A DNA stretch of 64,000 nucleotides from Nesterenkonia populi (GCF_007994735.1 NZ_VOIL01000001.1:372001-436000), one strand, 5' to 3'. Numbered from the stretch's first letter, positions 32,620 through 42,074 are shown. Numbers and translations are program-made. Notes: generated from the sequence alone by a model not told the origin.

Positions 32620-32656
32620 CGTCAGGGGCGCAGTCCTTTGGACTGCGCCCCTGACG
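32620..32656 (-). terminator. Terminator after NlpC/P60 copy 1
   Basis: A perfect 17-base stem (CGTCAGGGGCGCAGTCC and its complement) with a TTT loop. Nearly the same hairpin follows copy 2. Confidence 0.8.
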
Positions 32657-32679
32657 ATCACGTTGAGAGTCGGCTGGGA

Positions 32680-33546
32680 TCAGCCGCTCGGCCGCAGGTA
32701 GGCGACCACACCGGAGTACCCGGTGCTGTGCTGGTGCACGCCGCCGCCGTTGGTGGTGGAGGAGATCGACTGGCCGTTGCCGATGTAGATCTCAGCGTGC
32801 CCACCACCGTTGGAGATCACGATGTCACCCGGCTGCGGGCTTGAAACCCGGGGCAGGGAGGCAAGCATGCCGCCAGTGGTGCGGGGAATGCTGGGGCCGC
32901 CGGCCTGGGCGTAGGCCCAGTTCACGAAGCCGGAGCAGTCCATGCCGGAGAGGCTGGAGCTGGCCCACACGTAGGGGGTTCCGATGGCCGCGTAGGCCGC
33001 AGAGACGATGCCGCCGCCGCTGGTGGCCGACTGAGCGGGCTCAGCGGTCTCGCTGGCGGCAGCCATGGACTGGCTCTCGTCAGCGGTCTCCTGCTGGCCG
33101 GTGGCGGTGCCGGCCTGAGCAGCCTCTTCCTGAGTGCCGCCGGTCTGGGCGGACTCAGTCGTGGTCTGCTGCTCAGTCGTGGTGGAGGAGGGCTCCTCGG
33201 ACTCAGCCGGGGCAGCGGACTCGGAGCTGACCGAGGGGCGCTCGAAGGCCAGCTCCGAGCTGGGGGAGGCCACGACGGTTGCGGACTCGGGGGACTCAAC
33301 CTGAGAAGCGCGCTCGGCCTTCTCGAGAGTCAGGCCGATCTCCTGGGAGGCGCGCGTGGTGTCGGTGGCCTCAGCGGCTTCTGCGACAGCGGGGGTGGCG
33401 GCCAGGAGGCCGGGGGCGGTGAGGGCCAGGGCGGCGACCCCACCGGTACGGGCGGTGCGCTTTGCGGCACGGAGCTGCACGGCCTGCATGCCGGCGGCCT
33501 CGCGACGCTCGCGGCGGCTCTGGGTTTTGGTCTCTGTGATCAGCAC
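32680..33546 (-). CDS. NlpC/P60 cell-wall hydrolase, tandem copy 1
   Basis: A 288-residue exported peptidase. A basic N terminus and hydrophobic signal (GGVAALALTAPGLLAATPAV, cleavage near AEA) precede a long Ser/Glu/Thr/Gln-rich linker (about 60-175). The C-terminal NlpC/P60 domain has catalytic Cys204 in GMDCSGFVNWAY and His250 in NGGGHAEIYIGNG. Such enzymes cut peptide stems of peptidoglycan. GTG 33546 lies seven bases after a -10-like TATAAAG, so the mRNA is probably leaderless. The linker block ELAFERPSVSSESAAPAE and the promoter are shared with copy 2. Confidence 0.9.
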   Translation of the reverse strand: MLITETKTQSRRERREAAGMQAVQLRAAKRTARTGGVAALALTAPGLLAATPAVAEAAEATDTTRASQEIGLTLEKAERASQVESPESATVVASPSSELAFERPSVSSESAAPAESEEPSSTTTEQQTTTESAQTGGTQEEAAQAGTATGQQETADESQSMAAASETAEPAQSATSGGGIVSAAYAAIGTPYVWASSSLSGMDCSGFVNWAYAQAGGPSIPRTTGGMLASLPRVSSPQPGDIVISNGGGHAEIYIGNGQSISSTTNGGGVHQHSTGYSGVVAYLRPSG

Positions 33547-33552
33547 GGGAAT

Positions 33553-33593
33553 GACTTTATAACAGAAAGGTCTCGATGTCACATTTTCATCAC
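33553..33593 (-). promoter_or_regulatory. Promoter and tandem GTGA boxes of NlpC/P60 copy 1
   Basis: On the minus strand, GTGA-N7-GTGACAT (11-base period) is followed 13 bases later by TTATAAAGTC. The same arrangement occurs before copy 2. Direct repeats one helix turn apart are the usual form of OmpR-family operators; MtrA, which controls cell-wall hydrolases in actinobacteria, is a candidate. Confidence 0.6.
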
Positions 33594-33654
33594 GGTGGCC
33601 GCTGACCAGGCCACATGCAGCCTTGGAGCAGGCTGGAAAAGCTGTGGAAACGCG

Positions 33655-33688
33655 TCAGGGGCGCAGTCCCTGCGGACTGCGCCCCTGA
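33655..33688 (-). terminator. Terminator after NlpC/P60 copy 2
   Basis: A perfect 15-base stem, TCAGGGGCGCAGTCC with GGACTGCGCCCCTGA, and a four-base loop. The stem sequence is the same as that after copy 1. Confidence 0.8.
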
Positions 33689-33715
33689 GGAAGCACACGA
33701 AGAGTGACGCGAGGC

Positions 33716-34627
33716 TCAGCCGCCCGGACGGAGGTAGGCGGTCGGGTTGTGCCAGCCGGCGTGCAGAGAATGGATGCTCACGCCGTTGGATACCGTGGCG
33801 GAGATGACCTGGCCGTTGCCGATGTAGATGCCGCCGTGGGACTGACCATTTGCGATCACGATGTCGCCGGGCTGGGGGCTGGAGACACGGGGCAGCGAAG
33901 CCATCATGCCGTGGGTGGTGCGGGGGACGGTGGGGCCTCCGGCACGGGCATAGGCCCAGTTGATGAACCCGGAGCAGTCCATGCCGCCAGTAGTGGTGCC
34001 GCCCCAGCTGTAGGGAGTTCCCAATGCTGCGTGCGCCGCGCTCACGATGGAGCCGGAGCCTGCCCCAGAGTCAGAGGACTCAGAGGAGGAGGAATCGCCG
34101 CCGGAAGCAGCCTGCGGGCCGGACTGGGAGTCGTCGGACTGGCTCTGCTCAGCCTGGCCGCCGGCGGCGGAGGACTGGCCCGAGCTCTCCTGCGCGGGCT
34201 CCTGCTGAGTCTGAGCGGGCTGGCTCTGGGCCTGCGTCTGCCCCTGGGAGGCCGGTGCGGACTCGGTCTGGGCAGGAGCCGGCTCAGCCTCCTCCTCAGC
34301 GGGAGCGGCGGACTCGGAGGTCACGGCTGGGCGCTCGAAGGCAAGCTCGGCGTCGCGCGATGCGGTGACGCTGACCGGAGCGGCGCTGGAGGCGCGCTCC
34401 ACGCTGAGATCGCCGGTGGTGACCTCAACGGTGGTGGCCTCGCGGCCTTCGTCTGCGGAAGTCTCTGAAGCATTCGCGGCGACGCCGGAGCCGATCACCA
34501 GACCGGAGGCAGCCAGGGAGGCGGCGGCGGTGCGACCAGCAGCGCCGGCGTGGGCGGAGACAGCGCCGGCAAGGCCACGGGCGCGACGCCGGTCGCGGCG
34601 CGAAGCGAATTCGGTGTTCTCTGTCAC
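33716..34627 (-). CDS. NlpC/P60 cell-wall hydrolase, tandem copy 2
   Basis: A 303-residue paralogue of copy 1. Signal region AAASLAASGLVIGSGVAANA is followed by an even longer Gln/Ser/Glu-rich linker (about 85-190). The NlpC/P60 domain has catalytic Cys218 in GGMDCSGFINWAYARAGGP and the His in NGQSHGGIYIGNG. The linker repeats ELAFERPAVTSESAAPAE. GTG 34627 follows AAGAGG at a normal distance. Unlike copy 1, its promoter lies about 115 bases upstream, giving a leader. Domain identity with copy 1 indicates tandem duplication followed by linker divergence. Confidence 0.9.
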   Translation of the reverse strand: MTENTEFASRRDRRRARGLAGAVSAHAGAAGRTAAASLAASGLVIGSGVAANASETSADEGREATTVEVTTGDLSVERASSAAPVSVTASRDAELAFERPAVTSESAAPAEEEAEPAPAQTESAPASQGQTQAQSQPAQTQQEPAQESSGQSSAAGGQAEQSQSDDSQSGPQAASGGDSSSSESSDSGAGSGSIVSAAHAALGTPYSWGGTTTGGMDCSGFINWAYARAGGPTVPRTTHGMMASLPRVSSPQPGDIVIANGQSHGGIYIGNGQVISATVSNGVSIHSLHAGWHNPTAYLRPGG

Positions 34628-34739
34628 TTTCAAAACCTCTTCCCCTGCATGCGGTAGTGGTGTGCTTCCGGGCCAGCCGCAGGGTTGGTGCCGGTCCGGC
34701 GTGCTCAGGCATCTCGGACATGCGCCCGAGCACGGCAAC

Positions 34740-34780
34740 GACTTTATAACGGTTCGATATAAATGTCACGCTCAGGTCAC
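34740..34780 (-). promoter_or_regulatory. Promoter and tandem GTGAC boxes of NlpC/P60 copy 2
   Basis: GTGA-N7-GTGACAT, 13 bases, then TTATAAAGTC on the minus strand, matching the copy 1 promoter in sequence and spacing. Conservation continues for 15 bases past the -10 region (CGTTGCCGTGCT here, CATTCCCGTGCT in copy 1). Confidence 0.6.
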
Positions 34781-34940
34781 GACGCACCCCGATCAGCCTG
34801 CGGAAAGGCTGAAATCCCCCGGACAAGAGCACGAGCGCTGAGCGGCGTGTGTCGGTTTGTCACAGAACGGTCACGCGCTGAAGCCCCGGGGATGCATCCC
34901 CGCCTGGAGTGCCTGCCCGGGGCAGGTCAGCGGAGAATCT

Positions 34941-35660
34941 TCACACGGACCGTTCGTTCACGAAGATGTGCTGGGCGACCTCCAGCGGCAGCTCGACGTC
35001 GAACTCCCCTTCCTGCTCGTCCAGCACAGACAGGAGCACGTACGCCTCGTTCATCCCCTTGACCGTCACATCCACGCCCGGGCGCAGCCTCACGTCCAGC
35101 AGCTGCTCGAGCACCTCCGGCTCCACCTGGATGGACTCGGCCAAGCGCTGGATCCGCCAGTGGCTGTTCTGCCCGCCGTGCAGCTCCGCGGCCCGGCGAA
35201 GCGTGGTGCGCGCCAGCGAGGCCGGATGCGCGACCCTCTTCACGCCGAGCTTCTCCAGCCCGGGGATCGGGTTGCCGTAGGGAGACTCCACCGGATCCTC
35301 GAGGATCTCCACCAGCCGGCGCTCCACGCGTTCGCTCATCACGTGCTCCCAGCGACAGGCCTCCTCGTGGATATAGGGCCAGTCCAGTCCGATCACGTCG
35401 GAGAGCAGCCGCTCGGCGAGCCGGTGCTTGCGCATCACCTGGACGGCCAGTTCGCGGCCGGACTCGGTCAGCTCCAGCTGCCGGGACTCGGTCAGATGCA
35501 GAAGCCCGTCGCGCTCCATGCGGGCCACGGTCTGCGACACCGTGGGCCCTGAGTGCTCGAGGCGTTCGGCGATCCGGGCGCGCAGCGGCACGATCCCCTC
35601 CTCCTCGAGGTCGAGGATAGTGCGCAGATACATCTCTGTGGTGTCGATCAGATCGGTCAA
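34941..35660 (-). CDS. DtxR/IdeR-family metal-dependent transcription regulator
   Basis: A 239-residue regulator. The N-terminal winged helix (about 1-70) reads [20 protein letters not shown], then [20 protein letters not shown]. The metal/dimer domain holds [20 protein letters not shown], then [15 protein letters not shown] with the Cys, Glu and His metal ligands of DtxR. A C-terminal SH3/FeoA-like domain ends the protein. Such proteins repress iron or manganese uptake genes when metal is bound. The TTG at 35660 is preferred because GGGAG lies six bases upstream. It is divergent from serC. Confidence 0.92.
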   Translation of the reverse strand: MTDLIDTTEMYLRTILDLEEEGIVPLRARIAERLEHSGPTVSQTVARMERDGLLHLTESRQLELTESGRELAVQVMRKHRLAERLLSDVIGLDWPYIHEEACRWEHVMSERVERRLVEILEDPVESPYGNPIPGLEKLGVKRVAHPASLARTTLRRAAELHGGQNSHWRIQRLAESIQVEPEVLEQLLDVRLRPGVDVTVKGMNEAYVLLSVLDEQEGEFDVELPLEVAQHIFVNERSV

Positions 35661-35698
35661 CCTGTGCTCCCGTAACAACTAGGCTGGGCATGGCATAG

Positions 35699-36850
<1,152 letters not shown>

Positions 36851-36863
36851 GCCTCCGCACATC

Positions 36864-36905
36864 AGCAGAGGGAGGGAGAGCCCATGGGCTCTCCCTCCCT
36901 CTGCT
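36864..36905. terminator. Bidirectional terminator between serC and the response regulator
   Basis: A perfect 20-base inverted repeat (AGCAGAGGGAGGGAGAGCCC and its complement) with a two-base centre between convergent genes. Confidence 0.8.
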
Positions 36906-36923
36906 TGGCTGCGGCGTCGGAGC

Positions 36924-37655
36924 CTAACCGATGCCCTGAGTCTTCTGACGGCGCTCCCATGTCTGGAGGACGTAGCCGACCCCACGCTTCGTCTGGATGG
37001 CGGGGGCCCCCTCAGCACCGGATTCGATCTTGCGGCGCAGGTAAGAGATGTAGGACTCCACGATTGAGGCGTCCCCGTTGAAGTTGTACTCCCACACGTG
37101 GTCGAGGATCTGCTGCTTGGAAAGGACCCGGTTCGGGTTCATCATCAGGTAGCGCAGCAGCTTGAACTCGGTGGGTGAGAGCTCGATGATCTCGCCGTCG
37201 CGGCGAACCTCGTGGGCGTCGTCGTCGAGCTCCAGGTTGTCGATGGCCAGGATGGCGTCCTCGCCGTCATCCGGGGCGGTGCGGCGCAGGACGGCCTTGA
37301 TGCGGGCGACCACCTCGTCCAGGGAGAACGGCTTGGTGACGTAGTCGTCCCCGCCCACGGTGAGGCCGGTGATCTTGTCGTCGGTATCGTCCCGGGCGGT
37401 GAGGAACACCACGGGAAAGTGCTTGCCGGCTGAGCGCAGGCGGCGGGTGACGGTGAAGCCGTCCATGTCCGGGAGCATGACATCCAGCACCGCCAGGTCC
37501 GGGGAGAACTCCTCCACGGTGTCCAGGGCCTCGCGGCCATTGGCGGCCGCGGCCACCTCGAAGCCCGCGAAGCGCAGGGAGGTTGCGAGCAGCTCACGGA
37601 TGTTCGGCTCGTCGTCAACGACGAGCAGCTTGCCTTCGGTCTTGTTCTCAGTCAC
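36924..37655 (-). CDS. OmpR-family response regulator, TrcR/PrrA-like
   Basis: A 243-residue regulator with receiver (about 8-120; Asp58 in AVLDVMLPDMDG; Lys in YVTKPFSLDE) and winged-helix output domain (about 140-235; LSPTEFKLLRYLMMNPNRVL, YISYLRRKIE, TKRGVGYVLQ). GTG 37655 begins shortly before the receiver; a GTG five codons upstream is also possible. The likely partner is the kinase gene at 39.8 kb, three genes away on the other strand, which lacks its own adjacent regulator. This pairing is inference. Confidence 0.9.
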   Translation of the reverse strand: MTENKTEGKLLVVDDEPNIRELLATSLRFAGFEVAAAANGREALDTVEEFSPDLAVLDVMLPDMDGFTVTRRLRSAGKHFPVVFLTARDDTDDKITGLTVGGDDYVTKPFSLDEVVARIKAVLRRTAPDDGEDAILAIDNLELDDDAHEVRRDGEIIELSPTEFKLLRYLMMNPNRVLSKQQILDHVWEYNFNGDASIVESYISYLRRKIESGAEGAPAIQTKRGVGYVLQTWERRQKTQGIG

Positions 37656-37743
37656 GGCGCCAGTGAACACCCGGTTTCTGGGAGTCGGCTGAATACTTCC
37701 TGGCTGAGCAGTGAGCATGAGGGACGCCGGCGCTCTTCTCCGC

Positions 37744-38013
37744 TCAAGCAGGGGCGCCGAGAGCTCGCAGGCGCCGGGCGTGCTGGCGGCGGCGCAGTGC
37801 CAGCAGCACGTAGCTGAGCATCAGCATGAAGCCCAGAGGAAGGCCCCAGAGCGACAGCCAGTACAGTGCTGCGTGCGGGGTGGTCTCCACAAAGTAGAGG
37901 CTCAGGATCACCAGCAGCGCGACGAAGGAGACGGCAGTGATGATCACGCCGAGAATCAGGGCGGCCCGGGACACGGGCCCCGGGGCGGGGAGGACTGCGG
38001 GGGCGTCTGGCAT
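37744..38013 (-). CDS. Small two-helix membrane protein
   Basis: An 89-residue protein with two strong membrane helices (about 17-41 and 50-73), a Pro-rich N terminus (MPDAPAVLPAPGPVSR) and a basic tail (RRRQHARRLRALG). No named family is recognised. The frame extends far upstream, but that part lies antisense to the cold-shock gene and lacks protein character, so the ATG at 38013 is used. It is divergent from the cold-shock gene and could share its control region. Confidence 0.65.
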   Translation of the reverse strand: MPDAPAVLPAPGPVSRAALILGVIITAVSFVALLVILSLYFVETTPHAALYWLSLWGLPLGFMLMLSYVLLALRRRQHARRLRALGAPA

Positions 38014-38070
38014 GAGGCCGATTCTATCGGCGTTACCCTTAAAGCTTCTGTCAGAAGGAGGTTCAGCACA

Positions 38071-38451
38071 GTGCCCACTGGAAAAGTGAAGTGGTTCGAC
38101 GCCGAGAAGGGCTTCGGGTTCGTCACCGGCGATGACGGCGAGGAGGTCTACCTGCACTCCTCCGCGCTGCCCGGAGGCGCCGTCGTGAAGTCCGGCACCC
38201 GTCTCGATTACGGTGTAGCTGACGGCCGCCGCGGCAAGCAGGCGCTGTCGGTGCGGGTGCTCAGCGAAACCCCGTCGGTGGCCAAGGCCGCCCGCAAGCC
38301 CGCCGAGGAGATGGGCGAGCTGGTCCAGGACCTGGTCACCATGCTGGACAACACCACCGGCCAGCTGCGCAGGGGGCACTACCCCAAGCCGGAGCGCGCC
38401 CAGCAGATCGCCGCGCTGCTGCGCCGCGTGGCCGACGATTTCGATGCCTGA
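38071..38451 (+). CDS. Cold-shock-domain protein with C-terminal extension
   Basis: A 126-residue protein. Residues 1-67 are a cold-shock domain (GKVKWFDAEKGFGFVTGDDG with RNP1 KGFGFV; RNP2-like VYLHSSAL). Residues 75-126 form a helical tail (EEMGELVQDLVTMLDNTT, AQQIAALLRRVADDFD) typical of the longer actinobacterial cold-shock proteins. GTG 38071 follows AGAAGGAG. The DUF3027 gene lies 11 bases downstream, an association also seen in other actinobacteria. Confidence 0.92.
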   Translation: MPTGKVKWFDAEKGFGFVTGDDGEEVYLHSSALPGGAVVKSGTRLDYGVADGRRGKQALSVRVLSETPSVAKAARKPAEEMGELVQDLVTMLDNTTGQLRRGHYPKPERAQQIAALLRRVADDFDA

Positions 38452-38462
38452 GGAGGACCAGC

Positions 38463-38786
38463 ATGGCCACCCCTGACCAGCCCCTGGCTGCCGCCGTGAC
38501 CACGGCCCGCACCGCCGTGGAGGAGATCGCCGGGCCCGGCGAGGTCGGCGATCACGTCTCCGCCGTCGCCGAGGATCTGCGCCTGGTGACTCATCGCTTC
38601 GCCGCGGACAAGCCCGGCTACTGGGGCTGGGAATGGTTCGCCACCCTGGCCCGGGCGCCCCGCTCCCAGAAGGTCACCGTGTGCGAGGTCGGAATGCTGC
38701 CCAGCGGGGACGCCCTGCTGGCGCCTGAGTGGGTGCCCTGGGAGGAGCGCCTCAACGAGGGGGAGAAGGAGCAGGCCGAGGCTTAG
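38463..38786 (+). CDS. Short DUF3027 protein
   Basis: A 107-residue protein. The core GYWGWEWFATLARAPRSQKV followed by TVCEVGMLPSGDALLAPEWVPWEERL is the hallmark of DUF3027, an actinobacterial family of unknown function next to cold-shock genes. Most members I know are more than twice this length, with an acidic C-terminal part; here the protein ends soon after EWVPW. It is either a natural minimal form or a C-terminally shortened gene. Confidence 0.8.
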   Translation: MATPDQPLAAAVTTARTAVEEIAGPGEVGDHVSAVAEDLRLVTHRFAADKPGYWGWEWFATLARAPRSQKVTVCEVGMLPSGDALLAPEWVPWEERLNEGEKEQAEA

Positions 38787-38806
38787 CCGGGGCGGGCATG
38801 CTGGGG

Positions 38807-39739
38807 TCAGCGTCCCAGCGCCGCCTCAGCCTCCTCGGCGATCTCTGCGATCTCATCCCAGCTGGAGCCTTCGGTGAGGATCGTCAGCACCCAGGTGCCA
38901 GCCTCGTCGTGGATGACGGCGGCATCGTGCAGGTACCCGTCGATGAAGCCCACCTTGTCGTGCACGTCGCCGGATACTCCGGCGGGGATGCCGTCGCGGT
39001 GAATGTTCTCCGCCATGGCATCCATCAGCACGGCATCGCTCTCAGTATCCAGCGGAAGCTCCCCCGACTCCCAGCGGGCGAGCATCCCGGCGAGGTCCTC
39101 GGCCGTGGTGTGGACGTCGCCGACCTCAAAGCTGGTGGTCTCCACGCCCGTCTCCGGGAGGTCCGCGACGATCTGGTCACGGCCGACGACGTCGTAGAGC
39201 AGCTCCTCGGCGCAGGGGTTGTCCGAGACCGCGATCATGTCGTAGAAGCACTGGTCGAGATCGCGCCCATCAGCAATGGCCTGATCCCAGGCCAGCTCGC
39301 CGGCCTCGACCTGCTTCAGGGCGCTGTAGGCCACATACAGCTTATAGGTGCTGGCCGGCTCCATGGGAGCATCCGCACTGTAGGCGGCGTGCCGGCCCTC
39401 TCCGGAGAGTTCGATGAGACTGACGCTGTACTCCCCGGGGCGCCCCTCGAGGATCTCCTCGAGGCGGACATTCAGATCTGTGTCTGCGGGCCCTGCGAGG
39501 ACCTCGGAGGCGATGTGCGCAGCCGGCTCGTCCTCCTCGGCCTCAGGGTCGTTCTCGGGCTCATCCCCCGCGACCGGCTCATCCTCAGGCTCCGGCTCCT
39601 CCTGGGCTGGTGCGGGGACCTCGCGCTCCTCCTGATCAGGCTGATGGACCAGTGCGAGGCCGCCGCCGATCATCGCAGCAGAAACCAGCACGATCACGCC
39701 CGCCACGAACAGGCCCCAGCCCAGCAGCGTCTTCTTCAA
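38807..39739 (-). CDS. Membrane-anchored beta-lactamase-like serine hydrolase
   Basis: A 310-residue exported protein. Residues 7-30 form an uncleaved anchor (LLGWGLFVAGVIVLVSAAMI), followed by a very acidic linker (about 35-75). The catalytic domain has Ser-x-x-Lys in PASTYKLYVAY and Ser-Asp-Asn in AVSDNPCAEEL, as in class A beta-lactamases. The usual Lys-Thr-Gly reads DKVGFIDG, and I see no clear ExxLN loop. It may therefore be a peptidase or cell-wall enzyme rather than a resistance enzyme. Confidence 0.82.
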   Translation of the reverse strand: MKKTLLGWGLFVAGVIVLVSAAMIGGGLALVHQPDQEEREVPAPAQEEPEPEDEPVAGDEPENDPEAEEDEPAAHIASEVLAGPADTDLNVRLEEILEGRPGEYSVSLIELSGEGRHAAYSADAPMEPASTYKLYVAYSALKQVEAGELAWDQAIADGRDLDQCFYDMIAVSDNPCAEELLYDVVGRDQIVADLPETGVETTSFEVGDVHTTAEDLAGMLARWESGELPLDTESDAVLMDAMAENIHRDGIPAGVSGDVHDKVGFIDGYLHDAAVIHDEAGTWVLTILTEGSSWDEIAEIAEEAEAALGR

Positions 39740-39832
39740 TGAGCTCCCTCTTCACTCCGGTGTCACATCTGCGCGCACCAGCACCCTAGCTCACCCTCAG
39801 GCTGAATTTCCCTGCAGGATAGACTGGCCCCT

Positions 39833-41422
39833 ATGCCTCGCCGCGCCGCCCAGAAGCTCTCGAGCACGTGGCGGAGCACGTCGCTGCGAACCCAGCTGGT
39901 GACCATCACCACCGCCCTGCTGCTGCTGACGCTGGTCGTCACCACCTTCGTCTCCGCATCCCTGTTCCGGCAGGAGCTGCTGCGCAATATGGACGAGGAT
40001 CTGGCCGCCAACGCGGATCTGGTCTCCGGGTACCTGCACCAGGAGGTGGACCCCGAGCAGCCGGAGGTGGACCACGGCAGCATCGTCCGCTTCCACGCCT
40101 GGGTGGTTGATGAGGGGGGCGAGCCGCTGCTGCGCACCCATTGGCCCTCTGAGGCCCGCGACCACCCGGAGCTGCCTCGTCCCACCATCCAGGAGGCAAG
40201 GGAGCAGTTCGGCGAGTCCTTCGAGGTTGCGGGCACTCAGGAGGACTCCCGCGGCTGGCGGGTTCAGGTCCATCCGCTGCGCAGCGAGGAGGGATCGCTG
40301 GTGATCGCCCTGCCGCTGCGCTCGGTGGAGACGTCAGTGGAGCGAGCCACGTTCCTGGTGGCGACCATCGGCCTGCTGGCCACCCTGGGCGCCTCAATCA
40401 TCGCCTACTCGCTGGTCACCCGTGCCTTCCGCCCCCTGCTGAAGGTGGAGCGGACGGCCGGCGCCATCGCCGCAGGGGACTTCTCCCAGCGCGTGCAGAC
40501 CACTGCTCCCCGGGAGACCGAGGTGGGACGACTGGCGGCCTCGCTGAACGTGATGCTCGAGCACATTGAGCGTGCCTTCGACGCCCGCGTCGCCTCCGAG
40601 GAGAAGATGCGCCGCTTCATCCAGGACGCCTCCCACGAGCTGCGCACCCCTCTGGTCACTATCCGCGGGTTCTCGGAGCTTTACCGCCACGGTGGGATGG
40701 AGGACAACCCTGACGCCGTGCACGCGGCCATGGGGCGCATTGAATCTGAGGCCACTCGTTTGGGCGACCTGGTCGAGGATCTGCTGACCCTGGCCCGATT
40801 GGATGAGCAGCGGCCCATGGAGCCGGTCCCGCTGGACCTGAACATCGTCGCGCACGAGGCGATGATGGATATGAGCGTCAACGCCCCGGACCGTGAGGCG
40901 AAGGTGATCGGGCTCGACGACGGACGGGCCCGCCCAGCCCCGGTGATCGGCGACGAGGGCCGCATCCGTCAGGTGGTCACCAATCTGGTGCAGAATGCTC
41001 TGCGCTACACCCCGGCCGGCAGCCCCATTGAGCTGGCGGTGGGCACGGAAAGCCTGATCACGGGTAAGCCGGAGTCGGTCATCCAGGTGCGCGACCACGG
41101 CGAGGGGATCAGCGAGGAGGACGCGGAGAAGATCTTCCTGCGCTTCTACCGCTCGGACTCCTCCCGGCAGCGGGAGACCGGCGGGACTGGGCTGGGGCTG
41201 GCCATCTGCGCGGCGATCGCCGCCCAGCACGACGGCAGCGTCCGCCACTCCGAGACGGAGGGCGGAGGCGCCACGATGACCCTGCGCCTGCCCATGGCTG
41301 AGCCTCCGGAGGAGGACGCCCTGGACGACGACGAGGCTGAGGGCCTGGAGGATGATCCCGGTTTTGACACCGGCGACATCGAGCATCTGCGGGAGGCGGC
41401 GCTGCAGCACCGCAGCGAGTAG
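39833..41422 (+). CDS. HAMP-containing sensor histidine kinase, TrcS-like
   Basis: A 529-residue kinase. Helix 1 (about 21-44), an exported sensor domain of ~125 residues, helix 2 (about 173-195), HAMP (about 196-248), HisKA with His268 in DASHELRTPLVT, and an ATPase domain with NLVQNALRYTPAG, RDHGEGIS and GGTGLGLAI. A long acidic C-terminal tail (EEDALDDDEAEGLEDDPG) is unusual. No regulator is adjacent; the OmpR-type gene at 36.9 kb is the likely partner. Ligand unknown. Confidence 0.92.
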   Translation: MPRRAAQKLSSTWRSTSLRTQLVTITTALLLLTLVVTTFVSASLFRQELLRNMDEDLAANADLVSGYLHQEVDPEQPEVDHGSIVRFHAWVVDEGGEPLLRTHWPSEARDHPELPRPTIQEAREQFGESFEVAGTQEDSRGWRVQVHPLRSEEGSLVIALPLRSVETSVERATFLVATIGLLATLGASIIAYSLVTRAFRPLLKVERTAGAIAAGDFSQRVQTTAPRETEVGRLAASLNVMLEHIERAFDARVASEEKMRRFIQDASHELRTPLVTIRGFSELYRHGGMEDNPDAVHAAMGRIESEATRLGDLVEDLLTLARLDEQRPMEPVPLDLNIVAHEAMMDMSVNAPDREAKVIGLDDGRARPAPVIGDEGRIRQVVTNLVQNALRYTPAGSPIELAVGTESLITGKPESVIQVRDHGEGISEEDAEKIFLRFYRSDSSRQRETGGTGLGLAICAAIAAQHDGSVRHSETEGGGATMTLRLPMAEPPEEDALDDDEAEGLEDDPGFDTGDIEHLREAALQHRSE

Positions 41423-41583
41423 GCAGGCCCGCCCGGGCACCGGTCTTCCACAGACAGGCAGAGTGGGGCGGGGGCGCGCTGGCCGCTCCACATGATGTGC
41501 TCAGCCGCCGCCAGGGTCGGGGTTCGGCTTCATACCGTCGGGGCAGAAGGAGACGCCTTCGCCCCAGACGGAAGGAACGGATC

Positions 41584-41874
41584 ATGGCGGTTTTTCAGAT
41601 CGACACCACGGAGCTGCTGTCGAAGAGTCAGAACGTCGAGGCCACCCTGGGCCGCATCCAGTCGGACGTGAACATGATGGAGGGACAGCTGCGCCAGCTG
41701 CAGGAGACGTGGAAGGGCTCCGCGGCAGTCGCCTTCCAGGATGTGCTGACCCAGTGGCGCTCCGCCCAGGTGCAGGTGGAGCAGTCCCTGGCAAGCGTCC
41801 GTCAGGCGATGGCCTCAGCATCCGCCCAGTACGAGGAGACCGAGTCCGCGAACACTCGCGTCTTCGGCCGCTGA
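41584..41874 (+). CDS. WXG100 (ESAT-6-like) family protein
   Basis: A 96-residue helical hairpin protein with the central Trp-x-Gly in ETWKGSAAVAF and coiled-coil flanks. WXG100 proteins are usually secreted by type VII (ESX) systems as dimers. GAAGGAAC precedes the ATG. The last residues lack an obvious YxxxD/E secretion signal (SAQYEETE comes close: Tyr then Glu four later). No eccC, eccD or partner gene is in the window, so it is a lone WXG100. A very strong terminator follows. Confidence 0.88.
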   Translation: MAVFQIDTTELLSKSQNVEATLGRIQSDVNMMEGQLRQLQETWKGSAAVAFQDVLTQWRSAQVQVEQSLASVRQAMASASAQYEETESANTRVFGR

Positions 41875-41895
41875 GCCAAGCCCTCGCCCAGAAGA

Positions 41896-41940
41896 CAGAG
41901 AGAGGCCCCCGCGTGATGCTCCTGCGGGGGCCTCTCTCTG
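41896..41940 (+). terminator. Terminator after the WXG100 gene
   Basis: A perfect 17-base stem (CAGAGAGAGGCCCCCGC and its complement) with an 11-base loop. It marks the left border of the rhamnose region; 41941-42074 holds nothing else I can assign. Confidence 0.8.
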
Positions 41941-42074
41941 CGCAACGATGCAGACCAGAGCCCGAGGTTCGAGGCCGCTGTGGCGTCCCCGGTGCCAAGG
42001 AACAAGTCTCTGCACTTCGGTTCCGCCATCACAGCAAGTTGCTAATGTGAGAGTTGCAGTACTGAGCCGTTGTT

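Noticed and set aside
34628..34739. c-di-AMP (ydaO-type) riboswitch before the second NlpC/P60 gene
   Set aside because: The leader is only about 115 bases and shows none of the conserved helices I would expect, and copy 1 has no leader at all.
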